Source: Caldilineaceae bacterium | Lineage (GTDB): Bacteria > Chloroflexota > Anaerolineae > Caldilineales > Caldilineaceae | Direction of reading: 5' to 3' | Assembly (NCBI GenBank): GCA_022842065.1 | Contig: JALHQH010000018.1 | Location: 35,682-99,681, forward strand | Length of the DNA stretch: 64,000 nucleotides | Part shown: piece by piece, positions 35,428 through 44,901 of the stretch | Layout: each line of letters starts with the position of its first letter | How positions within the stretch are numbered: the stretch's first letter is position 1 | The notes under the pieces: generated by a model | Databases searched by the model: none | Seen by the model: only the letters and a program-made list of their open reading frames with translations | Told to the model about the DNA's origin: nothing | Translations under genes and position numbers: made by a program

Positions 35428-38400
35428 TCAGCGCGTAATCAGCGGCAAGAAGATGCTACTGGATGGATCGCCATCTGCCGATGCCGTTGGAATGGGGAAG
35501 CCCTTCGGGACAAACTGGACCAAGCGCAAACTACCGAAGACATCGCCAACGTTCAATGCCTGAGAGCACGATGTATGAATCGTGAGCGATTGCCCACCGA
35601 CACGAAGCAAGGTATCAGCCGCGAATTCACGACTATCAGTGCGCGCAATCGTGAAGCGTTGTCCGGGAGCAACTGCATTCGGACTCACCGCGATTTTATC
35701 GGCATCCTTTTGCATAACGACAGAAACTGTACCTGTGCCAGGGGTACCGCTGCAAACGAGCTTGCCGTTTTGGGTATTGGTGGTGTCACTGCAACTGCCA
35801 CCTGTGTATTCAAAAACAAGGGCAACTGGTTTGCCATCTTCACAACTCAGGGCCGGTGGTGCAAGCGTTACCGTCGTGCTATCCTCATCGCTGCACATTT
35901 GACCAGTGGCGAGGAAGCCCTTCGCCAACGCAACATTTGTGATCGTCGCGGCAATGGTGGTCTGCCGCTCGAAGGAGCGTGTTGCACCGGTCGCCAACGA
36001 GAAGGCACTCGTAACAGGGCCAAAGTTGTCTTCCAGGGACACATTGCTTAAGCTGTTACCGCTGTTCGAAACAAGATAACTGAAGGTGACAGGCGTATCT
36101 AAGCGCCGACCATCGGCCCCAATCAAGATCAGACTACCAAAGATATCCCCGAGATTGAGCGCCTGTGAGCAGGAGGTATGAATAGTGAGCGCTTGTCCCC
36201 CAACTTGCAGCTTCGTATCAGAAGGGAAGTCCCCTCCATCCGTACGGGCAATGGTGACCTCTTGGCCAGGGTTCACTGTACTTGGTGTAACTGAGAACTT
36301 GCTGGCATCTTTGCCGGTGAGCGTAATGCTTACCGCTCCGCTGCCCGGACTACCTGAGCAGGTGAACTTACCACTTTGTGGATTGTTGCTGGCTGCGCAA
36401 CTGCCACCCGTGTAACGGAAGGTCAAGCTTTTGGGTTTTGAACCGCTACAGACTGAACCACTCCCAGCAACGATGCTACAGGAATCTGCCGGCACGGTTG
36501 GTGTTGACGAGCAACTGAGGCGTTGGCCGTTCCCTGCCATCCCGTCAAATGTCCAGAGATTCAGGAAGCCGGTCTTGGCTTTACCATCGCCTTGGATAGC
36601 GCCGCAATCTTCGGGGCCATTCATATTTTCATCAGAACAAGAAAGGTGGAAGGTTGATTCACCAAGCTTGTTGGTCGTGCCGGCAGCAAAGATCTCCCAG
36701 ATTACATCATTCGGGGCACCGGCATAGCCAGTGACGACGACCTTGGTGCCGGGTGCCACATTGGTAACCGTGGCCAACAGCGTACTACCAACACTTCCTT
36801 TCCAGGCCCGCACATCAACAGTTTGTGTGCCATTCCAAATCATGCTCAACTCATTGAGCGGCTTAGCGGCGGAGCAGCTAAAATTACTGGGTGGGGGTGA
36901 CGCAGTGACCACACACTTTTGGTCAACGGCTAACCCACAGGCGAGCTGCGGGCGATAGCCAAAGTCGACATCGGTGCGATTCTGACCGGCGGCGAGATCC
37001 GCCGTGGTCGGATCGTTGTTCGTGGTTAGTGCATACCCTGCCGGTACTGTATTCTGATCGGGATCGACACAGTAGCGCCCGGCTGCTAACCCACCAAAGA
37101 GGTAATTACCATCACCGGTAGTAACCTGCGTGGCGATCACGGCATCGGTAGCCTCACAGGTATTGTTAGCCCCAGGATTGCGTAACACAACTGTTACCCC
37201 ATTGATGCCGGGTTCCCCACTATCCTGGACCGCATCACCATCATCATCGCGCCAGACACGGTCGCCGATGGAGCCAAGCTGTGCAGGCGGGCGGTAGCCA
37301 AAGTCGACATCGGTGCGATTCTGACCGGCGGCGAGATCCGCCGTGGTCGGATCGTTGTTCGTGGTTAGTGCATACCCTGCCGGCACCGTATTCTGATCCG
37401 GATCGACACAGTAGCGTCCGGCTGCTAACCCACCAAAGAGGTAATTACCATCACCGGTAGTAACCTGCGTGGCGATCACGGCATCGGTAGCCTCACAGGT
37501 ATTGTTAGCCCCGGGATTGCGCAACACAACAGTTACACCATTGATGCCGGGTTCCCCACTATCCTGGACCGCATCACCATCGTCATCGCGCCAAACACGG
37601 TCGCCGATGGAACCGACAAGCGCCGCGGTAAAGAGGCCAGCATCGATCGTTGGATTGTTTTCCCCACTGGCCAGATTGATGTTGTTGGTTGTACCGTTAG
37701 CGGGATTGATATCACTATCGCGGGTATCATCTCCGCCTTGGTCTTGCGGGCTGATTTGGAATCCATTGGGTAGGACCGTAACTCGATAGCAGCCGGCGGC
37801 GAGGTTGATGAACCCATAGATGCCATTGTTGTCAGTTATATCACTTTGCAGCACTGTACCATTACAGTCTTTCAACTGTACCGTAACCCCTGGAATTCCA
37901 GGCTCACCAGCATTTTGAATCCCATTTTGGTTGTCATCGCGCCAAATGCGGTCGCCGATGGAGCCAAGCTGTGCAGGCGGGCGATAGCCAAAGTCAACAT
38001 CGGTGCGATTCTGACCAGCAGCGAGATCCGCTGTGGTCGGATCGTTGTTCGTCGTTAGTGCATACCCTGCCGGCACCGTATTCTGATCCGGATCGACACA
38101 GTAACGCCCGGCAGCTAACCCACCGAAGAGATAGTTGCCATCGCCGGTTGTAACCTGCGTGGCGATCACGGCATCGCTTGCCTCACAGTTATTGTTGGCA
38201 CCAGGGTTACGCAACACGACCGTCACCCCATTAATTCCTGGTTCACCACTATCCTGTACCGTATCGCCATCGTCATCGCGCCAAACACGGTCACCGATGG
38301 AGCCAAGAACGGGTTGTTGGGGAATCAAACCGGCGTCAATGGTCGGGTTGTTCTCCCCTTGGGTCAAGTTAATCGGGTCCGTTTGACCATTGAGGATGCC

Positions 38401-39672
38401 TGGGGTGACGCTATCTAATTGAGTAACATCGCTATCGAGTGTGTCATCCCCTCCTTGGTTCGCGGGCGAAATCGTAAAACCGCTAATGTTGATAAAGCGC
38501 ACAATATAGCAGCCGGCATTCAGATTGGGGAAGGTGTAAATGCCACTGCTGTTCGTCGTTGTTGTACTCAAAATGGACCCACTGCAATTACGCAGTTGAA
38601 CAGAGATACCGGCAACGCCGGGTTCACCGCCCTCTTGCACCCCATTACCATTATTGTCACGCCAAACCCGATCACCAATTGATCCTAGTTGAGCAACTGA
38701 TGTATTCGTCGGCGTTGGTGTCGGCGTGCCACTAAGTAGACCCGCGTCAACCCGGTAATTCTGTTCCCCATTGTTCAGCGTAATACAATCCGTCACACCC
38801 CCTGCATTGACATCTGAATCGTAGTCATCATCTGCAATTGCATCTTTAGGGCTAAACGCGCTAAAGCCACCCGGTAGCGTAAAGCGCACACGATATTGCC
38901 CAGCAGCTAGATTATTGAAGAGGTAAGTGCCGTTAACATTGGTCGTTCTAGTTGCTAACACAGTATTGCCTGTACAGGTTGCCAACAGCTCAACCGTCAC
39001 GCCAGGAACACCCGGTTCACCAATATCTTGGACCCCATTGCGATTGGTATCATTCCAGACGCGATCACCAAGGGCAGCGATGCCACCAGTGGGCGTGTTC
39101 GTTGGTGTTGGGGTCGGGGTATTGCCGTTTGGCGGTAAGAGACAAATGACATCCCAAACCTGGCCAGGCCCCAAAATGCTGGGGGCACCGGTCAAATCAT
39201 TGCCGAGCCAACTCACCTCTCGCCGATTCTCGTCGCGGACCAGGATTGACGGCGACACGTGTAGTTCGCGCAGCGGATTGCCTGCTGAACTCAGATCCGG
39301 CCAGGTTGAGGCGGGTGGATAGGTGATGGTCAGATCCAGATTGCCATTCTGGGCGATGGGGTACGCGCGGATTTTTTCGAAGGTCGTTCCACCACTATTG
39401 GTTGGGATGGCCCAATAAAGATCCACCGAGCCGGTAAGTGACCAATTCGCCGGAATCCCCTCTGTGTAGATGCGGTCAGCGGTGCTTGTACAAGATTCAT
39501 AGGTATTCGGGGTATAGAACTTAATGGTCAAGCCACTTCCACTAGGATCGGTCCATGAGCCGATAATCGTTCCCGCTGGTTGGGCGTAGAGTGGGCTGGA
39601 TAGATTGATAAACAACAACAAACAGGGCAATACAATCATCAGCCACATCAAAAGTAATCGTTTACGTTGCAT
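35428..39672 (-). CDS. Giant surface protein with six SdrD B-like domains
   Basis: The ATG at 39672 has GGAG upstream and opens directly with a signal peptide (LLLMWLMIVLPCLLLFINLS ... YAQ), so 1414 residues is preferred to the longer frame from 39744. An N-terminal beta domain (about 35-180) and a Thr-Pro linker come first. Then six SdrD B-like (Cna-B family) repeats follow, each starting LGSIGDRVWRDDDGD or LGDRVWNDTNRNG and ending DAGL or DFGYRP. The Asp/Asn-rich openings fit Ca2+ binding. After them come a domain with NGPEDCG and two copies of a module that starts KPKSLTFRYTGG or KPVALVFEYTGG and ends TIHTSCSQALN(L/V)GD. The protein ends SSIFLPLITR. It should be exported and displayed outside the cell, perhaps for adhesion. 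No sortase motif or membrane anchor is seen. Confidence 0.9.
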   Translation of the reverse strand: MQRKRLLLMWLMIVLPCLLLFINLSSPLYAQPAGTIIGSWTDPSGSGLTIKFYTPNTYESCTSTADRIYTEGIPANWSLTGSVDLYWAIPTNSGGTTFEKIRAYPIAQNGNLDLTITYPPASTWPDLSSAGNPLRELHVSPSILVRDENRREVSWLGNDLTGAPSILGPGQVWDVICLLPPNGNTPTPTPTNTPTGGIAALGDRVWNDTNRNGVQDIGEPGVPGVTVELLATCTGNTVLATRTTNVNGTYLFNNLAAGQYRVRFTLPGGFSAFSPKDAIADDDYDSDVNAGGVTDCITLNNGEQNYRVDAGLLSGTPTPTPTNTSVAQLGSIGDRVWRDNNGNGVQEGGEPGVAGISVQLRNCSGSILSTTTTNSSGIYTFPNLNAGCYIVRFINISGFTISPANQGGDDTLDSDVTQLDSVTPGILNGQTDPINLTQGENNPTIDAGLIPQQPVLGSIGDRVWRDDDGDTVQDSGEPGINGVTVVLRNPGANNNCEASDAVIATQVTTGDGNYLFGGLAAGRYCVDPDQNTVPAGYALTTNNDPTTADLAAGQNRTDVDFGYRPPAQLGSIGDRIWRDDNQNGIQNAGEPGIPGVTVQLKDCNGTVLQSDITDNNGIYGFINLAAGCYRVTVLPNGFQISPQDQGGDDTRDSDINPANGTTNNINLASGENNPTIDAGLFTAALVGSIGDRVWRDDDGDAVQDSGEPGINGVTVVLRNPGANNTCEATDAVIATQVTTGDGNYLFGGLAAGRYCVDPDQNTVPAGYALTTNNDPTTADLAAGQNRTDVDFGYRPPAQLGSIGDRVWRDDDGDAVQDSGEPGINGVTVVLRNPGANNTCEATDAVIATQVTTGDGNYLFGGLAAGRYCVDPDQNTVPAGYALTTNNDPTTADLAAGQNRTDVDFGYRPQLACGLAVDQKCVVTASPPPSNFSCSAAKPLNELSMIWNGTQTVDVRAWKGSVGSTLLATVTNVAPGTKVVVTGYAGAPNDVIWEIFAAGTTNKLGESTFHLSCSDENMNGPEDCGAIQGDGKAKTGFLNLWTFDGMAGNGQRLSCSSTPTVPADSCSIVAGSGSVCSGSKPKSLTFRYTGGSCAASNNPQSGKFTCSGSPGSGAVSITLTGKDASKFSVTPSTVNPGQEVTIARTDGGDFPSDTKLQVGGQALTIHTSCSQALNLGDIFGSLILIGADGRRLDTPVTFSYLVSNSGNSLSNVSLEDNFGPVTSAFSLATGATRSFERQTTIAATITNVALAKGFLATGQMCSDEDSTTVTLAPPALSCEDGKPVALVFEYTGGSCSDTTNTQNGKLVCSGTPGTGTVSVVMQKDADKIAVSPNAVAPGQRFTIARTDSREFAADTLLRVGGQSLTIHTSCSQALNVGDVFGSLRLVQFVPKGFPIPTASADGDPSSSIFLPLITR
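36950..38300 (-). repeat. Three near-identical 330-bp copies of an SdrD-B domain
   Basis: Copies lie at about 36950-37280, 37290-37618 and 37980-38298. The first two are tandem with a 339-bp period (113 residues) and differ at only a few positions; the third is separated by a divergent domain. The encoded unit includes VQDSGEPGINGVTVVLRNPG and AGRYCVDPDQNTVPAGYAL. Such identity suggests recent duplication or gene conversion. Confidence 0.85.
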
Positions 39673-40290
39673 ACTTAGCTTTACTCCAGACTGATTGATG
39701 TCAATTGTGCGAGTTGCTTTCTGCCTCGCTGGGTCAATTGACATAAAGAGAGACTCTATAACTCAGGGTATGGGATGAATTAGTGTGGATCGATCAAACA
39801 ATAGGCAGACTCCTTCTCTCAAGCTGAACATCGCAACGCTGGGCGTAGCACCTACCTATGCTGGTGACGATGGATATCCTCTAGCCATCGGTAAGGATAA
39901 GGTATCCTTGGCGGTGCTATACAGCTACTGGTCAGGTCGATCAGAAAGGTCGCTACACAGTGGTTGATAAATCCGGTCGACAGACTGGATTTCTATAAGA
40001 TTAGGAAGACAAGTACAATGATTCGGTGCATGCTCTCAACCAATCACAGGTTTGTAGCCGCAAGCGTGTGATTGTTGGTTATATAGATGCAAATTCTTCC
40101 GATAAAATACATGGAAAATTCATGGAATTTTCGGCAAAAGAGGACAATTAGCGGGGATGAGTTGAAGGACAGCTTACATGCGGGTCGGTAGATAGTACAA
40201 AAAACTGCTAGATGCATATCTAGCAGTTTTCCGACCATAGGATTTAGAACATGAAGAAAATTTATCGCAGTAAGCGGTTGGCTAAGAGGT
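39673..40290. other. Leader of the SdrD-B gene and gap to the subtilase gene
   Basis: Two neighbouring small hairpins lie at about 39867-39915 (CGATGG ... CCATCG and AAGGATAAGGTATCCTT). A plus-strand frame at 39785-39967 spans them but has no ribosome binding site. No known riboswitch pattern could be matched. Around 40185-40240 a hairpin with arms CTAGCAGTTTT-like lies downstream of nothing obvious. Confidence 0.4.
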
Positions 40291-42090
40291 TTACTGACGC
40301 ACAATTAGGGGCAGGAAGAAGCTATGCACCTTGGCATCTATCTCTGGCATCACGACTGCGGCACTTTGGATGCCATCTTCTGAAAGGTATTTGACGAGAC
40401 CTAAACTACCAAATTGATCACCCACATCAAGCGGGACTGAACAACCAGTATGGATCTTCAGCGCTTGTCCGCCGATACTGAGTTCTAACTCAGCGCGCAG
40501 GCGGCTCTCTTTGGTGGTGAAGGTGACGAAATCACCGATATTTGCCCATGTAATCGATGGCGTGATCTTATCTGCATCTTTGGTGACCCTAATGGCTACC
40601 GGACCATCGCCTGGCAGCCCGCTACAGACGAATTTTCCATCTTGGCGGTTGATACTGGCTAAACATGCTTCTGCTGTAAACTGAAAGGTCAACGCTTTCG
40701 GTTTCCCCGTGTCGCAAGGTTCGCGCGGTGGCTCTATCTTCTTAATCGCCTTTTCCAGATCAAGGCGGCCTCCTCGGTAAAGCGATTTGGGACGAACATT
40801 TTTCACTTCGTCAAGTAAGATCGATGCAAGTAGGTCTGGTGAGCATTTACAACGATCAAGCAGCAAGGCTGCCCCACCGGCCACAAGAGGCGTCGCCATT
40901 GATGTACCCGTCCACCATGCCATCCGTCCCTCGTAGTACGCTGAGTAAATGAATTGTCCCGGCGCAAAAATATCGACCTGGGTTGCAGTTGTCTGAGAAA
41001 AGTCAGTAATGTTATCGCCCATTCCTGTTGCACCCACGGCTATCACCCGGTCATAGGCAGCCGGAAATTCCAAAAAGCCATCTGCACCGGCCGCCGCCGC
41101 AACAAGTAAGACGCGCTTAGAAAGCGCATAGTTGACAGCGGCTTCGAGAAATACCGAATTGTCAATTGCGCTAAAACTCATGTTGACTACCTGTGCACCA
41201 TGATCTACGGCATAGACCAGACCATGAATAATGTCATAAAGTGTACCCCCACCATCACTGTTGAGAACACGGATTGGCATTATTTTTGCGCCGGGGGCTA
41301 CCTTGGCAATGAGGCTGGCAACATGGGTGCCGTGGCCGGCACCTTCGTCGATTCTGCCATCTTCGTCGTCGTCGATCCCATTCGGCTCGTCGTTAGGGAC
41401 TTGATCATTCTCAACAAAATCATAGCCGGCAATCAGGTGTCCTACCAATAAGGGATGATCGAGATCGGCACCGGTATCGAGTACAGCAACCGTAACCCCA
41501 GCCCCAGAAGCATACTTTTGTGCCTTGTATAATTTGATCTTGCGTAAACCCCAATCAAGCCAATCCTTCTTATACTTCTGTTGATCATAGACAACCAACA
41601 CCTGATCGGGCAACCCGATTTGTTGAGGCGTGTGTGGGTCTTTTTTCTTCTTTTGCTTACTGTCATTAAGGATTACAGTTTCATTATCTTCGTCGTCACC
41701 GTTGCCAAAGCCGAAGTATCGCTGGAGTGCTTCAAAGTCATTTGTATTTTCGGAGCGATGTTGCGCACCAAAAGTTGGCAGTGATGTATTCGGTTGCACT
41801 GCCACGACACGTTCGTCAGCGCGTAAACCATCTAGCGCCGCTACCGAGGCGGTCTGGACCAAATAGGTTCCCAATGCCGGTATTGCATTAAGCACTTGTA
41901 ATTGATAGGTTGTGCTAAGCTGCGCTATATCCATACCTGGCTTCACGCGTAAGATAAGTGTTATCACTTCATCCCCTACTGCCACCGAGGCCACAGGCAT
42001 TGTGGTTAACCCAACCTGCAAGAACAGCAGCAAGAGACCGCTAATAGCAAGCGCGACAATATGGCGCCCAGGTATGCTACCAAAGACCAT
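40291..42090 (-). CDS. Secreted subtilisin-like S8 protease, oxyanion Asn replaced
   Basis: The ATG at 42090 with AGGGG seven bases upstream begins the signal peptide (IVALAISGLLLLFLQVGLTT), so 599 residues is preferred. A propeptide-like region (about 40-105) precedes the S8 domain with Asp205 (VAVLDTGAD), His253 (GHGTHVAS) and Ser397 (TGTSMATP). The block where most subtilases have AAGN reads AAAAGADG, so the oxyanion-hole Asn seems replaced by Ala. A Lys/Asp-rich insert lies at 140-165 and an acidic Ca2+-site-like loop NGIDDDEDGRIDEG near 245. The C-terminus carries the same KPKALTFQF ... IHTGCSVPLDVGDQFGSL module as the giant surface protein, and ends FFLPLIVRQ. Confidence 0.9.
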   Translation of the reverse strand: MVFGSIPGRHIVALAISGLLLLFLQVGLTTMPVASVAVGDEVITLILRVKPGMDIAQLSTTYQLQVLNAIPALGTYLVQTASVAALDGLRADERVVAVQPNTSLPTFGAQHRSENTNDFEALQRYFGFGNGDDEDNETVILNDSKQKKKKDPHTPQQIGLPDQVLVVYDQQKYKKDWLDWGLRKIKLYKAQKYASGAGVTVAVLDTGADLDHPLLVGHLIAGYDFVENDQVPNDEPNGIDDDEDGRIDEGAGHGTHVASLIAKVAPGAKIMPIRVLNSDGGGTLYDIIHGLVYAVDHGAQVVNMSFSAIDNSVFLEAAVNYALSKRVLLVAAAAGADGFLEFPAAYDRVIAVGATGMGDNITDFSQTTATQVDIFAPGQFIYSAYYEGRMAWWTGTSMATPLVAGGAALLLDRCKCSPDLLASILLDEVKNVRPKSLYRGGRLDLEKAIKKIEPPREPCDTGKPKALTFQFTAEACLASINRQDGKFVCSGLPGDGPVAIRVTKDADKITPSITWANIGDFVTFTTKESRLRAELELSIGGQALKIHTGCSVPLDVGDQFGSLGLVKYLSEDGIQSAAVVMPEIDAKVHSFFLPLIVRQ

Positions 42091-42174
42091 TGTTATCCCC
42101 TTATCTTTGTAACCGATCGGCACCAGGTTACAAAACTACCTTGAGCAAAGAACACATTCCTGCACCGAGTGGTT

Positions 42175-42204
42175 AGACCACTGCCACGGCTATAGCAGTG
42201 GTCT
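42175..42204 (+). terminator. Orphan hairpin with T-rich tail
   Basis: A 10-bp perfect stem (AGACCACTGC, 42175-42184 with 42195-42204) is followed on the plus strand by GCTTTAATTTTT. No plus-strand gene lies before it; it sits in the promoter side of the minus-strand subtilase. The rest of the 42205-42628 gap is A/T-rich with no gene seen. Confidence 0.5.
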
Positions 42205-42628
42205 GCTTTAATTTTTGTTGAGCAAGAAGAGCACCGAAGGAGTCATTGCTTTGAATGCAGAACTTACTGTGTCTATGCTGTTAGCTACCACAATTGTTCT
42301 GCCCCATGTGTAGGAACTTTTCTAGAGAACCTGTCTCTAATGTATACGAAATATCATACATCCGCTGTTACAATTGGCTGACAAGTTACTGCTTTTGACT
42401 GAGCCCCAATCACGAAACTGGCTAGTTAACCCAGCTGTTACTACTGTTTAAGGGATCCGATTATAGTCGCCTGAATTCCTATACTAATGTGTCAGGAAAT
42501 TGATAGAAAAAGATAGTTAATCTGCCTTTATTGTAGTGTTGCGACATTGCTATTAACCTGCCCTTAAGACCGTGTATGGCCAGGGATGAGGGATAGCCTT
42601 AGAAACAATTGTCAGAGGAGATGGCGAA

Positions 42629-44821
42629 ATGAAAAAGCAATCCACAATGCGTTTTATGGGTAGATATTTGAATTCATTGTTGATTATATTCTTGGTATTG
42701 TCTATCGTTGCGGTGGGTACGGAAACATTGATGGCAGCACCTGTGCAGCCTCAACTTGCGCATCTGGCTACCCAAAATCCACAGGCTCTCTTTACGATCA
42801 TCGTACAAACTACCGCAGACAGCGGGGTTGAGCAGCACGTGCAAGCGCTTAGGGGTAGAGTGTTGAAGCACATGCCGATGATCAACGCCTTTACCGCTCA
42901 ATTACCAGGCCAGTCGATCAATCGCCTAGCTCAAGTTCCAGGTATTCGCTATATTTCAAGTGATGGGGTAATGAACTCAGCAAGCAGTACGCTATCACCA
43001 GCTGATGTCAATCCCGTTTTTACCACATGGGCAACCTCGTTAGGTACAGTCGCCACTACTGATCTAGTCGATGCCGTTTACCTAGTCGATGAAAGTGGGT
43101 TAGGTCCTAACGGCTACTATGGCCATCACTGGGACGACGGCAATGCCGCGCTAACCGGCTTTGATGCCCAAGTTACCCCCGGTTATGTGATTGATAAAGT
43201 AGAGGTTGTTTTTGCTGCCTTTGTCAACAAAAGTTTTACGAAAGATTTCAAGCTTAAAACCTACGTTGGTGGTGACAAAACTGGAGAAGTCAAAGCCAAA
43301 ACTGATATCTTTCATAGTGCGATTGGCCCGGCTAATGCGCAATTAGTGTATGTTGACATTACAAGCACCAACCAGTGGCAATGGGCAGATTTTAGCCACG
43401 ATTTGCAAATTAAGCTTGAAGCTCGTGGTATGGATAAAACCATGGCGATCTTCTATGACGCAGTTGGCCTACGCATTAGTGCTGTCCCTGGCATTGATAT
43501 TAGTACAAATGCCCCAGCGGTGATTACCTCGCAGCCCAAAGCAGCTATCAATCTCGGTAATCTCGTGAACGCCTTTCCCTTCGCCGTGCAGGCACCTGAC
43601 GTCTGGAATGCGGCCCCGGCTTTTTTACAAGGCCAAGGCATGACCATTGCTGTCGTTGATAGTGGTGTTGCGAAAACTGAGGATCTAAAAGGGCGAAATG
43701 TTAAGAATGTAAATTTTAATAGCAGTTATCATGATTCGAATGACAAATATGGGCATGGTACATTTGTTGCCTCGATGATTGCGGGTGACGGGAAAAAATC
43801 AAGTGGTGCTTATCTGGGGATTGCACCCCAAAGTCAGATTTTGAATGTGCGCGTTAGCGATGATCAGGGCATGGCCTATGAATCTGATGTAATTGCGGCT
43901 CTCCAGTGGATTTATGAAAATAGTACGCGTTATAACATTCGCGTGGTCAATCTATCACTCAATGCTAGTGTTCCAACTTCATACCATCTTAGCCCACTTA
44001 ATGCTGCGGTTGAGGTACTCTGGTTTAATGGAATTGTGGTCGTAGCTGCTGCGGGCAACAATGGAACAGCAGACCTTTATCCGCCTGCGAACGACCCGTT
44101 TGTGATAACCGTTGGTGCAACCGATGATAAGGGCACGAGGAGTATTGCGGACGACACAATCGGCTCATTTTCTGCCTATGGGACAACGATTGATGGCCAA
44201 GTAAAACCAGATTTGGTTGCCCCCGGCAAAGATATTGTTATGCACCTTCCTAGTAATCAGAAGCTGACGATGGGGCGGGAACACAGTAATCATAGCATTG
44301 ACCAAAATTATTTCCGGATGTCTGGTACTTCACTAGCAGCACCGATTGTTGCCGGCGCTGTGGCCCTATTACTCCAAGATGAGCCACATCTTACCCCTGA
44401 TCAAGTGAAGTATCGGTTGATGACGACGGCCAATAAGCTGTGGCCTGGGTATGATGCGACACGAGCCGGGGCTGGCTATCTGGACATCAGTGCCGCGGTC
44501 AATGGTACAACTACCCTTAGTGCTAATCGTGGTATTCCAGCCAGTCAATTGCTTTGGAGCGGGCCGGAACCAGTTACCTGGGGGAGCGTGAGTTGGAATT
44601 CGGTGAGCTGGAATAGTGTAAGTTGGAATAGCGTGAGTTGGAATAGTGTAAATTGGAATTCGGTAAGCTGGAATAGTGATTATTGGGATGAAGAAGTAGA
44701 AGCTGCTGATGTACAACATGAGCAACAAACCGTTGGGCCTGATGGCTTGCCGACCCCGCTTAACGTTGTACAGTGGGAAGAACAGAGGCACATCCTATTC
44801 TTGCCGGCTGTAATGCAGTAA
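42629..44821 (+). CDS. Secreted subtilisin-like S8 protease with VSWNS repeats
   Basis: The 730-residue protein has a signal peptide (LNSLLIIFLVLSIVAVG ... AAP), an I9-type propeptide (about 50-115, FTIIVQTTADSG and GIRYISSDGVM), then an unusual beta-rich domain (about 140-290) before the S8 domain. Catalytic residues are Asp344 (IAVVDSGVA), His376 (GHGTFVAS) and Ser568 (SGTSLAAP); the oxyanion Asn is present in AAAGNNG. After the catalytic domain come about seven copies of the pentapeptide VSWNS, then an acidic stretch and the tail LFLPAVMQ, a variant of the FLPL ending. GAGGAG lies nine bases before the ATG. It is transcribed away from the other subtilase and converges on the CHAT gene. Confidence 0.93.
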   Translation: MKKQSTMRFMGRYLNSLLIIFLVLSIVAVGTETLMAAPVQPQLAHLATQNPQALFTIIVQTTADSGVEQHVQALRGRVLKHMPMINAFTAQLPGQSINRLAQVPGIRYISSDGVMNSASSTLSPADVNPVFTTWATSLGTVATTDLVDAVYLVDESGLGPNGYYGHHWDDGNAALTGFDAQVTPGYVIDKVEVVFAAFVNKSFTKDFKLKTYVGGDKTGEVKAKTDIFHSAIGPANAQLVYVDITSTNQWQWADFSHDLQIKLEARGMDKTMAIFYDAVGLRISAVPGIDISTNAPAVITSQPKAAINLGNLVNAFPFAVQAPDVWNAAPAFLQGQGMTIAVVDSGVAKTEDLKGRNVKNVNFNSSYHDSNDKYGHGTFVASMIAGDGKKSSGAYLGIAPQSQILNVRVSDDQGMAYESDVIAALQWIYENSTRYNIRVVNLSLNASVPTSYHLSPLNAAVEVLWFNGIVVVAAAGNNGTADLYPPANDPFVITVGATDDKGTRSIADDTIGSFSAYGTTIDGQVKPDLVAPGKDIVMHLPSNQKLTMGREHSNHSIDQNYFRMSGTSLAAPIVAGAVALLLQDEPHLTPDQVKYRLMTTANKLWPGYDATRAGAGYLDISAAVNGTTTLSANRGIPASQLLWSGPEPVTWGSVSWNSVSWNSVSWNSVSWNSVNWNSVSWNSDYWDEEVEAADVQHEQQTVGPDGLPTPLNVVQWEEQRHILFLPAVMQ
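44580..44690 (+). repeat. 15-bp tandem repeat encoding VSWNS pentapeptides
   Basis: About seven units of a 15-bp word (consensus GTGAGTTGGAATAGC with AGT/TCG and GTA/GTG synonymous changes) lie in the 3' part of the plus-strand subtilase. The peptide pattern is kept while codons vary, which points to selection on the protein. Confidence 0.9.
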
Positions 44822-44901
44822 AAGGTTGATGCTAGAGCGTAAGCAGCCACCCTACTTAAAGTCGTGCTTACGCACGCTTATGCCAAGCGGTGGAAATGCT
44901 G

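Noticed and set aside
39785..39967. Possible c-di-GMP or other riboswitch in the SdrD-B leader
   Set aside because: Two small hairpins exist but the conserved core of GEMM-type aptamers is absent.
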